In this document: positions 34,125 to 42,326 of the stretch, piece after piece
Position numbering within the stretch: position 1 is the first letter of the stretch
How the letters are laid out: each line of letters opens with the position of its first letter
Origin: Rummeliibacillus pycnus_A
GTDB taxonomy: Bacteria > Bacillota > Bacilli > Bacillales_A > Planococcaceae
Assembly (NCBI RefSeq): GCF_044359855.1
Contig: NZ_CP132291.1
Coordinates: 2,232,001-2,296,000, forward strand
Direction of reading: 5' to 3'
Length of the DNA stretch: 64,000 nt
Notes under the pieces: generated by a model
What the model saw: the letters and a program-made list of their open reading frames with translations, nothing else
Told to the model about the DNA's origin: nothing
Database searches by the model: none
Made by a program: the position numbers and the translations under genes

Positions 34125-34472
34125 TATTATTTGCCATCCAAGTGTTACCAGGATAATCCCTGCAAATAGTGTTAAAACCGGATACAAGAATACACCACGG
34201 CCATCTTTTTCTTGTATCAATTTAACCGTATCAAATGCAAATGTGGAAAACGTCGTAAATGCTCCTAAAAAGCCAGTAGCAAAGAAAGCTGTGGATAACT
34301 GTTGGTCTACTGAGATATGAAGTGATAACCCCATTAGCAATGAACCAACACTATTCACGATAAATGTTGATACGTAATATGGCTGTTCTTTATGCTCCAT
34401 CCATAAAACTATGCCATAACGTGCCGCAGCACCTATCCCACCACCTATAGCAAGTACAAGCCAAATCATCAC
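34122..34472 (-). CDS. crcB: Fluoride channel subunit FluC/CrcB (second)
   Basis: A 116-residue Fluc protein with four membrane helices that lets fluoride leave the cell. It shows GGGIGAAARY in helix 1, the pore asparagine in FIVNSVGSLLMG and the GFLGAFTTFSTFAFD phenylalanine-box motif. It overlaps the upstream fluC by four bases (ATGA), so the two are translated together; such pairs are thought to form heterodimers. No fluoride riboswitch was found before the pair. Confidence 0.95.
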   Translation of the reverse strand: MMIWLVLAIGGGIGAAARYGIVLWMEHKEQPYYVSTFIVNSVGSLLMGLSLHISVDQQLSTAFFATGFLGAFTTFSTFAFDTVKLIQEKDGRGVFLYPVLTLFAGIILVTLGWQII

Positions 34473-34855
34473 CGCTCACCTGCTTTCTTTTTAGGCGCAG
34501 TTAGTAAAAAGCCAAATGATGCTAATACAATACATACTACGGTCATCATGATTGCATAAACAATCGCCATTACTACATTTTCTTGCATTAATTTAAACCA
34601 GTTTACTGAAAATGTGGAAAACGTTGTGAATGCACCGAGCATTCCAGTCGTCAAAAATAGCTTCCAACCTGAATACTGCGGAAAACGTGTGAATAAACCA
34701 TTAAACACACCCATAACGAAACTACCTAAACCGTTTTCTATCCACAGCACCCATTCAGTTGGCGCGTTAAGAATGACACCATAACGCATCAAAGTGCCTA
34801 ACATTCCACCTAGTACTACCGCTATCATATTTTTTAACACATAACGCACCTTCAA
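34469..34855 (-). CDS. crcB: Fluoride channel subunit FluC/CrcB (first)
   Basis: A 128-residue Fluc protein with four helices, including GGMLGTLMRYG, WIENGLGSFVMG and TTGMLGAFTTFSTFSVNW. It is the first of a two-gene operon; the pore asparagine of its second helix is present (ENGLGS). Its upstream region is a copy of the dispersed repeat instead of a recognisable fluoride riboswitch, so it may be expressed constitutively from a weak promoter there. Confidence 0.95.
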   Translation of the reverse strand: MKVRYVLKNMIAVVLGGMLGTLMRYGVILNAPTEWVLWIENGLGSFVMGVFNGLFTRFPQYSGWKLFLTTGMLGAFTTFSTFSVNWFKLMQENVVMAIVYAIMMTVVCIVLASFGFLLTAPKKKAGER

Positions 34856-34860
34856 TTTAA

Positions 34861-35014
34861 CCCGATTTAACGAGCAATAAAAACTCCACTCTCCATGACT
34901 TACTCCTAGGTTATGTTGATGAATAGTAGATCAACACCCCGTAAAAGCCCGCTTGGTTTAGCTAACACACAAGATGGTGCGGAGTGTCCCCTTCTCAAGT
35001 GAAGTTTTTCTTTA
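34861..35014 (-). repeat. Stop-codon-anchored intergenic repeat, copy 3
   Basis: On the minus strand it starts with TAAAGAAAAACTTC, in which TAA is the stop of the penicillin-acylase-like gene, and contains AAACCAAGCGGGCTTTTACGGG (split over 34930-34960) and an end near CTCGTTAAATCGG. It is the most diverged copy. It fills the gap before the fluC pair. Confidence 0.6.
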
Positions 35015-37378
35015 CTTCGCTTTCAATATTAGTATATAACCGTTTGATATCTTACCATTGATCACAGTTTCATGATATGTTCCTTTCACCCAATCGTCAA
35101 CTTGATCATGATACCACTTGGATTTTAAATGTCCGCTTTGCCCTGGTCCAACGATATGATAGGCCTTCGATAAGTCACTTAAATCGGCTACAAATCGCCA
35201 GGATGCACCATGATTAACGATACCCGATTTATCTGGGGCAGCTGCCCGAACAGTCACCTTTGAACCCGATACTGGCATTTTCTCTGAATCTAGTAGATAA
35301 GCTAAAATTGGAGATGCAGAAGATAAAGGATGCTTGAATACAACTTGATGATAATCTCCCCACCGCCATTTTGTTAAATCATCTCCATAGGATTCTTTTA
35401 TTTCATTTACTGTTTCTTGCAAAGCTTTCGTTACAAGTTCATCGACGCCACCAGCCTTATCAACAAATTCCCCTGGTTTCCCTTTATATGCTTGGCGTAA
35501 CAATTCATCTGCAATATTATATTTTCCAGGCATCATGTCATAAACATCCGCAGGCATGGATTTCTTAAAGAGTTGCTTTTGAATATTAAGCATCCATAGA
35601 TGGTAAACAAGTGGTGCGCCTTCGGAAATAGAATCTTGGTAATCCCAATCTTTCATTAATTTCACGACAGTCTTTAACTTTCCTTGCTTTTCAACAGAGT
35701 GAATCATATTAGGCAAAAATTCTTCCGCATATAAATTCTCCGTATCTAACTGCATTTTCTCCATATCTTCTACAGTGAAATCGTCTTTTTCCTCTAACAT
35801 CCTTACGATTCGCTCATAGCGATATGGCTGTGCCCAAAAATCCGTAATATGATATGGATATCCACTACCTACTACCTTATTATTAGCTGTCGCGATATAA
35901 CCATTCTCTGGATTGATGACCGTCGGTAATTTATCAAAATCAATATACCCTTTCCAACCATAATCTGCTGAATAACCTGGTACAGGGAATTGACCATCTC
36001 CTCTTTTGCGAATGGGAATAAGCCCATTTGCTTTATAAGCAATAGTTCCATCTTTTGCTGAAGCAAACACAAAGTTTTGAGCAGGTGCCTTGAAATCTCT
36101 TAGAGCTTTTTCAAATTCAGTCCAATTGGTAGCTCGGTCCATATTCAAAACCGCTTGTAATTCCTGGGTTGACTGTAAAGCCGTCCACTGCATTGAAAAG
36201 ACAGCTGTTGGCTTTTCCTTTTTGAATGCCAGATTTGAAATAACAGGTCCATGTCTCGTAACAATGACTTTATAATTTACAGGCTTCTGGCCCTTTACTT
36301 TAATCGTTTCTTTCCGTACTTTTGCTTGCTCCCATTTGTTTTCATATTTGAATTGAGTCGGATTATCGGGATTTGGCATTTCAATATATAAATCCTGTAC
36401 ATCCGGTCCTACATTTGTAACGCCCCAAGCAATATCTTCATTATGTCCTAATATAATCCCTGGAATGCCTGCGAAAATAACTCCGCTTACATTTTGCGTT
36501 GGAGAAGTAAGATGCATTTGATACCATACGGAAGGTGTGCTTAATCCTAAATGTGGGTCATCTGCTAGTAATGGCTTTCCACTTTTGGTTTTTTCACCCG
36601 ATATAACCCAGTTATTACTACCATTAAATTCATTTGGAATAAGTGACGAATCAAATTGACCAGATACTTTGACTGTATGTGCAAGGTTCTCCTCAATAAT
36701 AGCTTTCGCGTTATCAGGATAATGGATCATCAGCTCTTGAACCTCGTCTGGAGATAAATTCGTTAACGCCCAATGCCTAAAAGCGAGCATATCCCAATTT
36801 CCCCCTAAATCATACGCCATGTATTTTCCAATAGTTAAGGAATCAATTTCTGTCCATGGCTCAGGTTCATACCCTAATAATTTAAACTCATATGGTAAGG
36901 TGCCTTCTTTTTTAGCTTGTTTGATAAAATCATTAACCCCTTCTGCATACCAAGCAAGCACTTGTTTCGCTTCCTTCGAATAGCCATCGTAAGACTTTTT
37001 GGCAGCATCCCTAAGACTGAAGGTTCTAAAAAATTTATCGGTCTTAAGTGTAGATTTGCCAACTACCTCTGATAGCATGCCGCTTGCTTGTCTTCTAGAT
37101 AAATCCATTTGAAATAAACGATCTTGCGCTTGTACATATCCTTGTGCACGGTAAAGGTCTGCATCTGTTTTTGCATCTATATGAGGTACACCTTTTTCAT
37201 CTCTCGTCACTTTAACATCTTGATCAATTCCTTCTAGAATAACTTCTCCTTCAATTTGAGGTTTAGATTTATCGATATAGTAATTGACATACCACGTCGT
37301 TCCAACTATGACAACAATCAGCGTACCAAGTGTATACAAGAGCCATTTCCATAATCGTCGTTTCCTTTTTTTCTCCAT
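35012..37378 (-). CDS. Penicillin acylase family (S45) Ntn-hydrolase, membrane-anchored
   Basis: A 788-residue precursor with an uncleaved-looking N-terminal anchor (KWLLYTLGTLIVVIVGTTWYV after a KKRKRR start). A family member of penicillin and acyl-homoserine-lactone acylases. Autocleavage should occur at G253-S254 in FNGSNNWVISG, making S254 the N-terminal nucleophile of the beta chain; the following ADDPHL and the late NHGASWRF are conserved. Substrates may be N-acyl amino acids, AHLs or beta-lactams; this cannot be told. It acts outside the membrane. It stands between the dispersed repeat and exoA. Confidence 0.93.
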   Translation of the reverse strand: MEKKRKRRLWKWLLYTLGTLIVVIVGTTWYVNYYIDKSKPQIEGEVILEGIDQDVKVTRDEKGVPHIDAKTDADLYRAQGYVQAQDRLFQMDLSRRQASGMLSEVVGKSTLKTDKFFRTFSLRDAAKKSYDGYSKEAKQVLAWYAEGVNDFIKQAKKEGTLPYEFKLLGYEPEPWTEIDSLTIGKYMAYDLGGNWDMLAFRHWALTNLSPDEVQELMIHYPDNAKAIIEENLAHTVKVSGQFDSSLIPNEFNGSNNWVISGEKTKSGKPLLADDPHLGLSTPSVWYQMHLTSPTQNVSGVIFAGIPGIILGHNEDIAWGVTNVGPDVQDLYIEMPNPDNPTQFKYENKWEQAKVRKETIKVKGQKPVNYKVIVTRHGPVISNLAFKKEKPTAVFSMQWTALQSTQELQAVLNMDRATNWTEFEKALRDFKAPAQNFVFASAKDGTIAYKANGLIPIRKRGDGQFPVPGYSADYGWKGYIDFDKLPTVINPENGYIATANNKVVGSGYPYHITDFWAQPYRYERIVRMLEEKDDFTVEDMEKMQLDTENLYAEEFLPNMIHSVEKQGKLKTVVKLMKDWDYQDSISEGAPLVYHLWMLNIQKQLFKKSMPADVYDMMPGKYNIADELLRQAYKGKPGEFVDKAGGVDELVTKALQETVNEIKESYGDDLTKWRWGDYHQVVFKHPLSSASPILAYLLDSEKMPVSGSKVTVRAAAPDKSGIVNHGASWRFVADLSDLSKAYHIVGPGQSGHLKSKWYHDQVDDWVKGTYHETVINGKISNGYILILKAK

Positions 37379-37435
37379 ACGAATCCCTCCTAACTTCTCT
37401 ATATTCGGAAGGGATTCGCTTTATCCCATAAAACA

Positions 37436-37474
37436 AAATAAAAAACACCCGCTTTTTATTAAAACGAGTGTTCA
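37436..37474 (-). terminator. Intrinsic terminator of exoA
   Basis: Stem AACACTCG/CGGGTGTT (one G-T pair) with extra A-T pairing and six T residues on the minus strand, about 20 bases behind the exoA stop. Confidence 0.75.
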
Positions 37475-37491
37475 ATATCTAACCGGTTGTT

Positions 37492-38244
37492 TTATTGTAT
37501 TTCCAACATAATCGGGCAGTGATCACTACCTAAAATGTTGTCATGTATCTCAGATTTCCTGATTTTTTCCTGTAAGCGATTAGAAAGAATAAAGTAATCG
37601 ATACGCCATCCAATATTTCGCTCGCGTACTTTATTCATATAAGACCACCAAGTGTAGTGATCCGTTAAATCTGGATATAAATAGCGGAATGAATCCGTAA
37701 AACCAGAATTCAATAATCTGGTCATACGGCCTCTTTCTTCATCTGTAAAACCAGAGTTACCTATATTAGCTTTAGGATTTTTCAAATCAATTTCTTCATG
37801 TGCCACATTTAAATCTCCGCAGTAAATAACCGGTTTTATGTCATCTAATGATTTTAAATAGGCACGTAATTCATCTTCCCAAACCACACGATATTCTAAA
37901 CGTGCTAAATCTCGTTTTGAATTTGGCGTGTAGACATTAACTAAATAGAAATTTTCATATTCTAACGTAATAATACGGCCTTCTTCTTGTACATCCTCTT
38001 CACCTACGCCATATCTCACAGATAGTGGCTCATGCTTTGTGAATATAGCTGTTCCAGAATAGCCCTTTCGCTGTGCGTAGTTCCAAAATTGATAATAACC
38101 AGGTAACTCAATTTCTACTTGTCCCTCTTGGCATTTTGTTTCTTGAATACTGAAGAAATCTGCATCCATGTCATTGAAATAATCTATAAACCCTTTTTTC
38201 AAACAAGCACGAATCCCGTTTACATTCCATGATATAAATTTCAT
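37492..38244 (-). CDS. exoA: Exodeoxyribonuclease III / AP endonuclease ExoA
   Basis: A 250-residue exonuclease-endonuclease-phosphatase fold enzyme that cuts DNA at abasic sites for base excision repair. Motifs are complete: SWNVNGIRA, IQETKCQ, YCGDLNVAHEEIDL and GSDHCPI, which provide the Mg ligands and catalytic residues. The ATG at 38244 has GGGAGAT eight bases upstream; the reading from 38304 would start inside the murB terminator. It is expressed from its own promoter or by read-through. Confidence 0.95.
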   Translation of the reverse strand: MKFISWNVNGIRACLKKGFIDYFNDMDADFFSIQETKCQEGQVEIELPGYYQFWNYAQRKGYSGTAIFTKHEPLSVRYGVGEEDVQEEGRIITLEYENFYLVNVYTPNSKRDLARLEYRVVWEDELRAYLKSLDDIKPVIYCGDLNVAHEEIDLKNPKANIGNSGFTDEERGRMTRLLNSGFTDSFRYLYPDLTDHYTWWSYMNKVRERNIGWRIDYFILSNRLQEKIRKSEIHDNILGSDHCPIMLEIQ

Positions 38245-38261
38245 TGCTAAAATCTCCCTAT

Positions 38262-38301
38262 GTAAAAAAATACGCCTTCCGTATATATTAACGAAAGGCG
38301 T
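38262..38301 (-). terminator. Intrinsic terminator of murB
   Basis: Stem ACGCCTTTCGT/ACGGAAGGCGT with one wobble, followed by seven T on the minus strand. It ends about 20 bases before the exoA start. Confidence 0.85.
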
Positions 38302-38322
38302 CACTTTTGAAACGCTTCTATA

Positions 38323-39258
38323 CTATAGTGTCTTATTTTTGTCAGTTGGTAAATCTTCCCCAACGATTTTAACTTCTGTTTCAAGATCAATATCAAATGT
38401 TTCTTTTACAACTCTTTGAACCATATGAATTGTATCAATGTAATCACTTGCGGTTGCATTGCCCTTATTAATGATAAAGCCTGCATGCTTCGTAGAAACT
38501 TCCGCATCTCCTACACCTTTACCTTGCAATCCGCTATCTTGGATTAGCTTACCGGCAAAATTACCCGGAGGTCGTTTAAATACACTTCCCGCTGAAGGAT
38601 ATTCAAGCGGTTGTTTTGATTGACGTTTGAAAGTTAAATCAGTAATCGTTGCATCAATTGTTTCTTGGTCACCTTTTTGTAATTCAAAAACAGAAGATAA
38701 AACATAGTAACCATTCTTAGCAATTATACTTTTACGATAGCCAAGTTCTAATTGTTCTTTTGAAAGTTCTAATATATCTCCAGTCGGTGTTAATACTTTA
38801 CAACTTACGATGACATCTTTAATTTCACCGCCGTATGCTCCAGCATTCATCGCCATTGCTCCACCGATAGAACCCGGAATACCGCAAGAAAATTCAAGCC
38901 CAGTTAAAGATTTGGCAGCTGCTGCCTTTGAAACGTCTATAATAAGCGCTCCTGATTGTGCATAGACAGTTGTTCCGTCAATACGAATTTGATCCAGTTT
39001 TGAAAGATTTAAAACAATCCCTCGAATACCACCGTCTCTAATGACCATATTCGAGCCATTCCCTAATAAAAAGATTGGTACTTTGTGAAGATGTGCATAC
39101 TTCACAACTTCAGATGCTGCTTCTTCTGTAGAGGGCATTACAAATACATCTGCATTGCCACCAAGTTTTGTCATTGTATAGTTTTTTAGTGGTTCATCTA
39201 TTTTAACGTCTTGAGGATTTACAATTGTAGATAAATCTTTGACCCATTGTTCTTTCAT
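38323..39258 (-). CDS. murB: UDP-N-acetylenolpyruvoylglucosamine reductase MurB
   Basis: A 311-residue flavoenzyme that reduces UDP-GlcNAc-enolpyruvate to UDP-MurNAc in the cytoplasm. FAD-binding motifs are FLLGNGSNMVIRDGG and GIPGSIGGAMAMNAGAYGGE; the catalytic serine is in YPSAGSVFKRP, and TEVKIVGE carries the late conserved glutamate. The missing middle insertion makes it a type II MurB as in Bacillus. It stands alone, unlike the B. subtilis gene in the murG-divIB region. Length is normal. Confidence 0.96.
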   Translation of the reverse strand: MKEQWVKDLSTIVNPQDVKIDEPLKNYTMTKLGGNADVFVMPSTEEAASEVVKYAHLHKVPIFLLGNGSNMVIRDGGIRGIVLNLSKLDQIRIDGTTVYAQSGALIIDVSKAAAAKSLTGLEFSCGIPGSIGGAMAMNAGAYGGEIKDVIVSCKVLTPTGDILELSKEQLELGYRKSIIAKNGYYVLSSVFELQKGDQETIDATITDLTFKRQSKQPLEYPSAGSVFKRPPGNFAGKLIQDSGLQGKGVGDAEVSTKHAGFIINKGNATASDYIDTIHMVQRVVKETFDIDLETEVKIVGEDLPTDKNKTL

Positions 39259-39340
39259 AATGGAAAGTCCATTCCTTTCATACTTTCTTTTCCTTCATTA
39301 AGTATGAATATACAACGCCTTTTTTACAAGCAAAATTCAC

Positions 39341-39646
39341 TTAAAGCCATCTTTTAGACCAAATTTCAATAGCATCTATCGCATCTTTTAAGCTTAATCC
39401 CATTTCTGTAAGACTATATTCAACACGAACTGGTACTTCTGTATAAACTTGGCGCTCTACAAGTCCCTCTTTTTCCAGTTCTTTTAAACGTTCTGACAGT
39501 AAACGACCACTAATAGGAAGTGCTGTTTCAATTTCGTTAAAGCGCTTTGGCCCTTCTAGTAATTCATATAAAATTAGACCAACCCACCGTTTGCCGATCA
39601 AATCCATCGCTTTAGATAATCGTGGACATAGTGCTGTTTCCTTCAT
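39341..39646 (-). CDS. catR: HxlR/DUF24-family redox repressor, CatR-like
   Basis: A 101-residue winged-helix repressor with the conserved N-terminal cysteine of thiol-sensing DUF24 regulators (MKETALCPRLSKAMDLIGKRW, C7), then FNEIETALPISGRLLSERLKELE for DNA binding. It resembles B. subtilis CatR, which senses catechol and quinones by C7 oxidation and represses catDE. The neighbour here is catE, which supports that reading. The ATG at 39646 follows AGAGGTG; the GTG at 39655 is inside that site. The divergent spacer holds an inverted repeat likely to be its operator. Confidence 0.88.
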   Translation of the reverse strand: MKETALCPRLSKAMDLIGKRWVGLILYELLEGPKRFNEIETALPISGRLLSERLKELEKEGLVERQVYTEVPVRVEYSLTEMGLSLKDAIDAIEIWSKRWL

Positions 39647-39696
39647 ATTTTTCACCTCTAATAACTATATTGTACCGACAATCAAAAAAAAAGTAA

Positions 39697-39759
39697 ACTT
39701 TTCGTAACTTAATTACTTGACGTAATCAATTTACTGTTTTATAGTAAGTTACGAAAAGT
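39697..39759. promoter_or_regulatory. CatR-type operator region between catR and catE
   Basis: Two perfect 15-base arms, ACTTTTCGTAACTTA at 39697-39711 and its inverse at 39745-39759, flank a 33-base spacer. Within it are smaller palindromes, GTAA-CTTAA-TTAC (39704-39716) and TTACT-GTTTTAT-AGTAA (39731-39747), the latter resembling the YodB/CatR boxes of B. subtilis. Confidence 0.65.
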
Positions 39760-39790
39760 AAGTTGAGAGAATTTGAGAGGAGGAACTACT

Positions 39791-40657
39791 TTGACATTCA
39801 AATTAGATCCTAATATGCAATTAGGTTATGTACAATTGCGTGTTCAATCACTTGAAACTCAAAAGAAATTTTATCAAGCATTGGGTTTCAATTTATTAAA
39901 CGAATCAGATACTGAAGTTATCTTTGGTGCAGGAAGTTCTGAACCTATTCTTATATTAACGGTTAGTGAAGATGTGGTACCTAAACCACCACGAACTACG
40001 GGCCTTTTCCATTTCGCTATTTTAGTACCCAGTCGCGAAGATCTTGCATATATGGTGGGCAATCTTATGAAAATGAAAGCTCCATTTAGCGGCGCTGGTG
40101 ATCACTTGTACTCTGAAGCATTCTATTTAACAGATCCTGAAGGTAATGGGATTGAGATTTACCGTGACAGACCACGAAGTGAATGGGCAATTAATGATGA
40201 CGGTGGAATTGATACAGATACATTACCTGTCGATTTTAATGGCATTATGGCATTATTTGATTCTGAACGTGAATGGACAGGTTTTCCACGTGGCACTATT
40301 TTAGGACATATGCACTTAACTGTTTCTGAACTTAACAGCAACTTAAGCCGCTTCTATTTAGAAGCACTTGGTTTGGATTTAAAAACAAACTTTATGAACT
40401 CTGCTTACTTCATGTCAGCAGGCGGCTATCACCATCATATTGCAGCAAACGTTTGGAATGGTATTGGTGCACCATTAGCGCCAAGTATTGCAAGTGGTTT
40501 GATTAACTACTCTTTAATCCTTTCTTCAATCGATGAATTAAACAAATTGAAACAAAACTTAATTGAATGCCAAGTTTCATTTGAAGAGGTTGAAGGAAAA
40601 GTAATTGTTAAAGATCCAAATCATAACGGTATGATTTTTACAGTTAAAAATGCATGA
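39791..40657 (+). CDS. catE: Catechol-2,3-dioxygenase CatE
   Basis: A 288-residue extradiol dioxygenase of the glyoxalase/vicinal-oxygen-chelate fold, matching B. subtilis CatE (285 residues). Two repeats of the fold each begin with a GYVQLRV or GHMHLTV strand; metal ligands are expected in LFHFAIL, ILGHMHLTV and GNGIEIYRD/HNGMIF strands. It opens catechol rings to protect against toxic catechols and quinones. The start is TTG at 39791 with GAGGAGG eight bases upstream; the TTG at 39773 overlaps that site. Divergent from catR. Confidence 0.9.
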   Translation: MTFKLDPNMQLGYVQLRVQSLETQKKFYQALGFNLLNESDTEVIFGAGSSEPILILTVSEDVVPKPPRTTGLFHFAILVPSREDLAYMVGNLMKMKAPFSGAGDHLYSEAFYLTDPEGNGIEIYRDRPRSEWAINDDGGIDTDTLPVDFNGIMALFDSEREWTGFPRGTILGHMHLTVSELNSNLSRFYLEALGLDLKTNFMNSAYFMSAGGYHHHIAANVWNGIGAPLAPSIASGLINYSLILSSIDELNKLKQNLIECQVSFEEVEGKVIVKDPNHNGMIFTVKNA

Positions 40658-40688
40658 CTCACATCCCATTATTATCTTTAATTAATAC

Positions 40689-40704
40689 ATCTTGATTTCG
40701 AGAT
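40689..40704. promoter_or_regulatory. MhqR-like operator before yceI
   Basis: ATCTTGATTTCGAGAT is an imperfect palindrome close to the MhqR box known from B. subtilis (ATCTCGAATTCGAGAT). A similar site precedes azoR at 42240. It sits where a promoter for yceI would lie. Confidence 0.55.
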
Positions 40705-40760
40705 AATAATGTATTATGATATATATAACAAAACAAACATTCTTTAGGAGGAATTTTAAA

Positions 40761-41285
40761 ATGACAAAATTTAACGTTGATGCAGCACACTCTAACTTAG
40801 GTTTCGAAGTAAAACACATGATGATTTCAAAAGTAAAAGGTGGATTCGATTCATTTACAGCTGATATTCATGCAAACCCAGAAGATTTAACTGGTGCATC
40901 TATCAAATTTGAAATCGATGTAAACAGCGTAAATACAAACAACGAAGATCGTGATAACCACTTAAAATCTGCAGACTTCTTTGATGCAGAGCAATTCCCT
41001 AAAATGACTTTCGTTGCAACTGACATCAAATCTGAAGGTGCAGGCGAATACAAATTAACTGGTGATTTCACTGTCAAAGACGTTACTAAACCTGTTACTT
41101 TTGAAGTTGAATACGGCGGTAAAGGTACTAACCCATGGGGCGTTGAAGTTGTAGCATTTGAAGCTACAGGTAAAATCAACCGTAAAGAATTCGGCTTAAC
41201 TTGGAACGCAGCACTTGAAACAGGTGGCGTACTAGTTGGCGAAGATATCAAAATCAAAATCGAATTAGAAGCTAACCCAGCGTAA
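40761..41285 (+). CDS. YceI-family lipocalin-like protein
   Basis: A 174-residue single-domain beta-barrel of the YceI family (FNVDAAHSNLGFEVKHMMISKVKG at the start, TGDFTVKDVTKPVTFEVEYGG in the middle, NRKEFGLTWNAALETGGVLVGEDI at the end). Related proteins bind isoprenoid or polar lipid ligands such as ubiquinone-like molecules. No signal peptide is present, so this one is cytoplasmic. The ATG at 40761 is preceded by AGGAGG. Its probable MhqR-type operator and place beside catE and azoR suggest a role in quinone stress. Confidence 0.88.
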   Translation: MTKFNVDAAHSNLGFEVKHMMISKVKGGFDSFTADIHANPEDLTGASIKFEIDVNSVNTNNEDRDNHLKSADFFDAEQFPKMTFVATDIKSEGAGEYKLTGDFTVKDVTKPVTFEVEYGGKGTNPWGVEVVAFEATGKINRKEFGLTWNAALETGGVLVGEDIKIKIELEANPA

Positions 41286-41301
41286 ATAATTCTAAACGAT
41301 T

Positions 41302-41335
41302 AGCCCACTCCCTATTGAGAGTGGGCTTTTTTCTT
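41302..41335 (+). terminator. Intrinsic terminator of yceI
   Basis: Nine-base stem AGCCCACTC/GAGTGGGCT followed by TTTTTTC, 17 bases behind the stop codon. Confidence 0.9.
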
Positions 41336-41359
41336 TGCATTAAATTGCAATCCAGCTTT

Positions 41360-41423
41360 TTATTGGCTCTCTGGGTTGAGTTATTCGCTCTCTAGGCCGG
41401 GTTATTCGCTCTTTTTTTAATTG
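41360..41423. repeat. 21-bp tandem repeat, three units
   Basis: Units start at 41360, 41381 and 41402 and share TTATTSGCTCTCT followed by a G-rich end in the first two; a shortened fourth unit (TATTCGCCC) follows. It lies between convergent yceI and azoR genes and has no open frame. Confidence 0.7.
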
Positions 41424-41500
41424 TATTCGCCCTTACAACAATTTACGTTAAAAACTCCGCTTCTTCCGTTAAATTGTGCTAACTGATAGTTAACATAGAC

Positions 41501-41534
41501 AAAAAATCCCGACGCACTAATTTGCGACGGGATT
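41501..41534 (-). terminator. Intrinsic terminator of azoR
   Basis: Stem AATCCCGTCGCA/TGCGTCGGGATT followed by TTTTTTG on the minus strand, about 20 bases after the azoR stop. Confidence 0.88.
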
Positions 41535-41552
41535 CATATTATTTCTTAATTA

Positions 41553-42200
41553 TTAAGCTAAAACAGTAAGTTCTTTTAAACTTTTTGCTGCTGCTTTAAC
41601 TTCTTCTAAACCATTAGCAATGATTTCTTGTGCTTTATCAGACATCGCATTGTGACCTTCGATAATTACTTCATCGATGATTTCCATACCGAATATGCCA
41701 CCAAATACGTTACGCATGTAATTTACAGCCATTTCCATTGGTGCTGCTTCTGGAGTTGAGTAAATTCCACCACGAGCGTTTAAGAAAATTGCTTTTTTCT
41801 CTGGCATTAAGCTTACTAAGTTACCATTTTCATCATATTTGAATGCAAATCCTGCAGCAAATACATAATCGATAAATGTGTGTAATTTAGCAGGGATTGT
41901 TAAATTCCATAGTGGGAATGCAAATACAACTACATCAGCTGCTGTAATAGCATCCATTGCTTTTTGTTTTGCAGCAAGCGTGCGAGATTGAAGTTCTGAT
42001 AATTCTTCGCCACTTTGCAATTTACCAAATGCTTCAAAAAGATCTTGTCCGAAGTATGGTGTATCTTCTTCGTACACATCATATACAGAAACGTTAAGAT
42101 CTGAACCTTTTAGTTCTTCCATAAATGTTTCATACATTTTACTTGAAATTGCTTGGTCAGCAGGACGGTTATTTGCTTTTACTACTAATACGTTTGTCAT
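41553..42200 (-). CDS. azoR: FMN-dependent NADH-azoreductase AzoR
   Basis: A 215-residue flavodoxin-fold enzyme that reduces quinones and azo bonds with NADH. The FMN-binding segments are visible: VVFAFPLWNLTIPAKLHTFIDYV for the phosphate and ribityl contact, and LNARGGIYSTPEAAPMEMA. The C-terminal GxxG helix is present. The ATG at 42200 is the family start; a longer reading adds four residues. Its upstream palindrome resembles an MhqR box, which in B. subtilis controls azoR2. The location next to yceI, catE and catR marks a stress cluster. Confidence 0.93.
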   Translation of the reverse strand: MTNVLVVKANNRPADQAISSKMYETFMEELKGSDLNVSVYDVYEEDTPYFGQDLFEAFGKLQSGEELSELQSRTLAAKQKAMDAITAADVVVFAFPLWNLTIPAKLHTFIDYVFAAGFAFKYDENGNLVSLMPEKKAIFLNARGGIYSTPEAAPMEMAVNYMRNVFGGIFGMEIIDEVIIEGHNAMSDKAQEIIANGLEEVKAAAKSLKELTVLA

Positions 42201-42239
42201 AATCTCTACCACTCTCTTTTTAATAATCTAATTTTATTT

Positions 42240-42255
42240 ATCTTCAATTCAAGAT
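42240..42255. promoter_or_regulatory. MhqR-like operator before azoR
   Basis: ATCTTCAATTCAAGAT is a palindrome with one mismatch, about 40 bases before the azoR start, and matches the yceI site at 40689 in most positions. Confidence 0.6.
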
Positions 42256-42263
42256 AATTTTAT

Positions 42264-42302
42264 TTTAAAAGAAAACACATTCTAAGTCAACGAATGTGCT
42301 TT
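42264..42302 (-). terminator. Hairpin after the FrnE-like gene
   Basis: Stem AGCACATTC/GAATGTGTT followed by TTCTTTT on the minus strand, between the dispersed repeat and azoR. It would end transcription of the FrnE-like gene before azoR. Confidence 0.6.
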
Positions 42303-42326
42303 CATACTTTTGGCTGATATTTCCCC

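Noticed and set aside
34122..34855. Frameshift in a single fluC gene
   Set aside because: Both frames encode complete four-helix Fluc proteins with a four-base ATGA overlap, the usual two-gene arrangement.
34861..35010. Fluoride riboswitch before the fluC/crcB pair
   Set aside because: The conserved crcB-motif elements (GGCGAUGGUGUUCGCC-type stem and CUGAUG-type pseudoknot strand) are not there; the region is a copy of the dispersed repeat.
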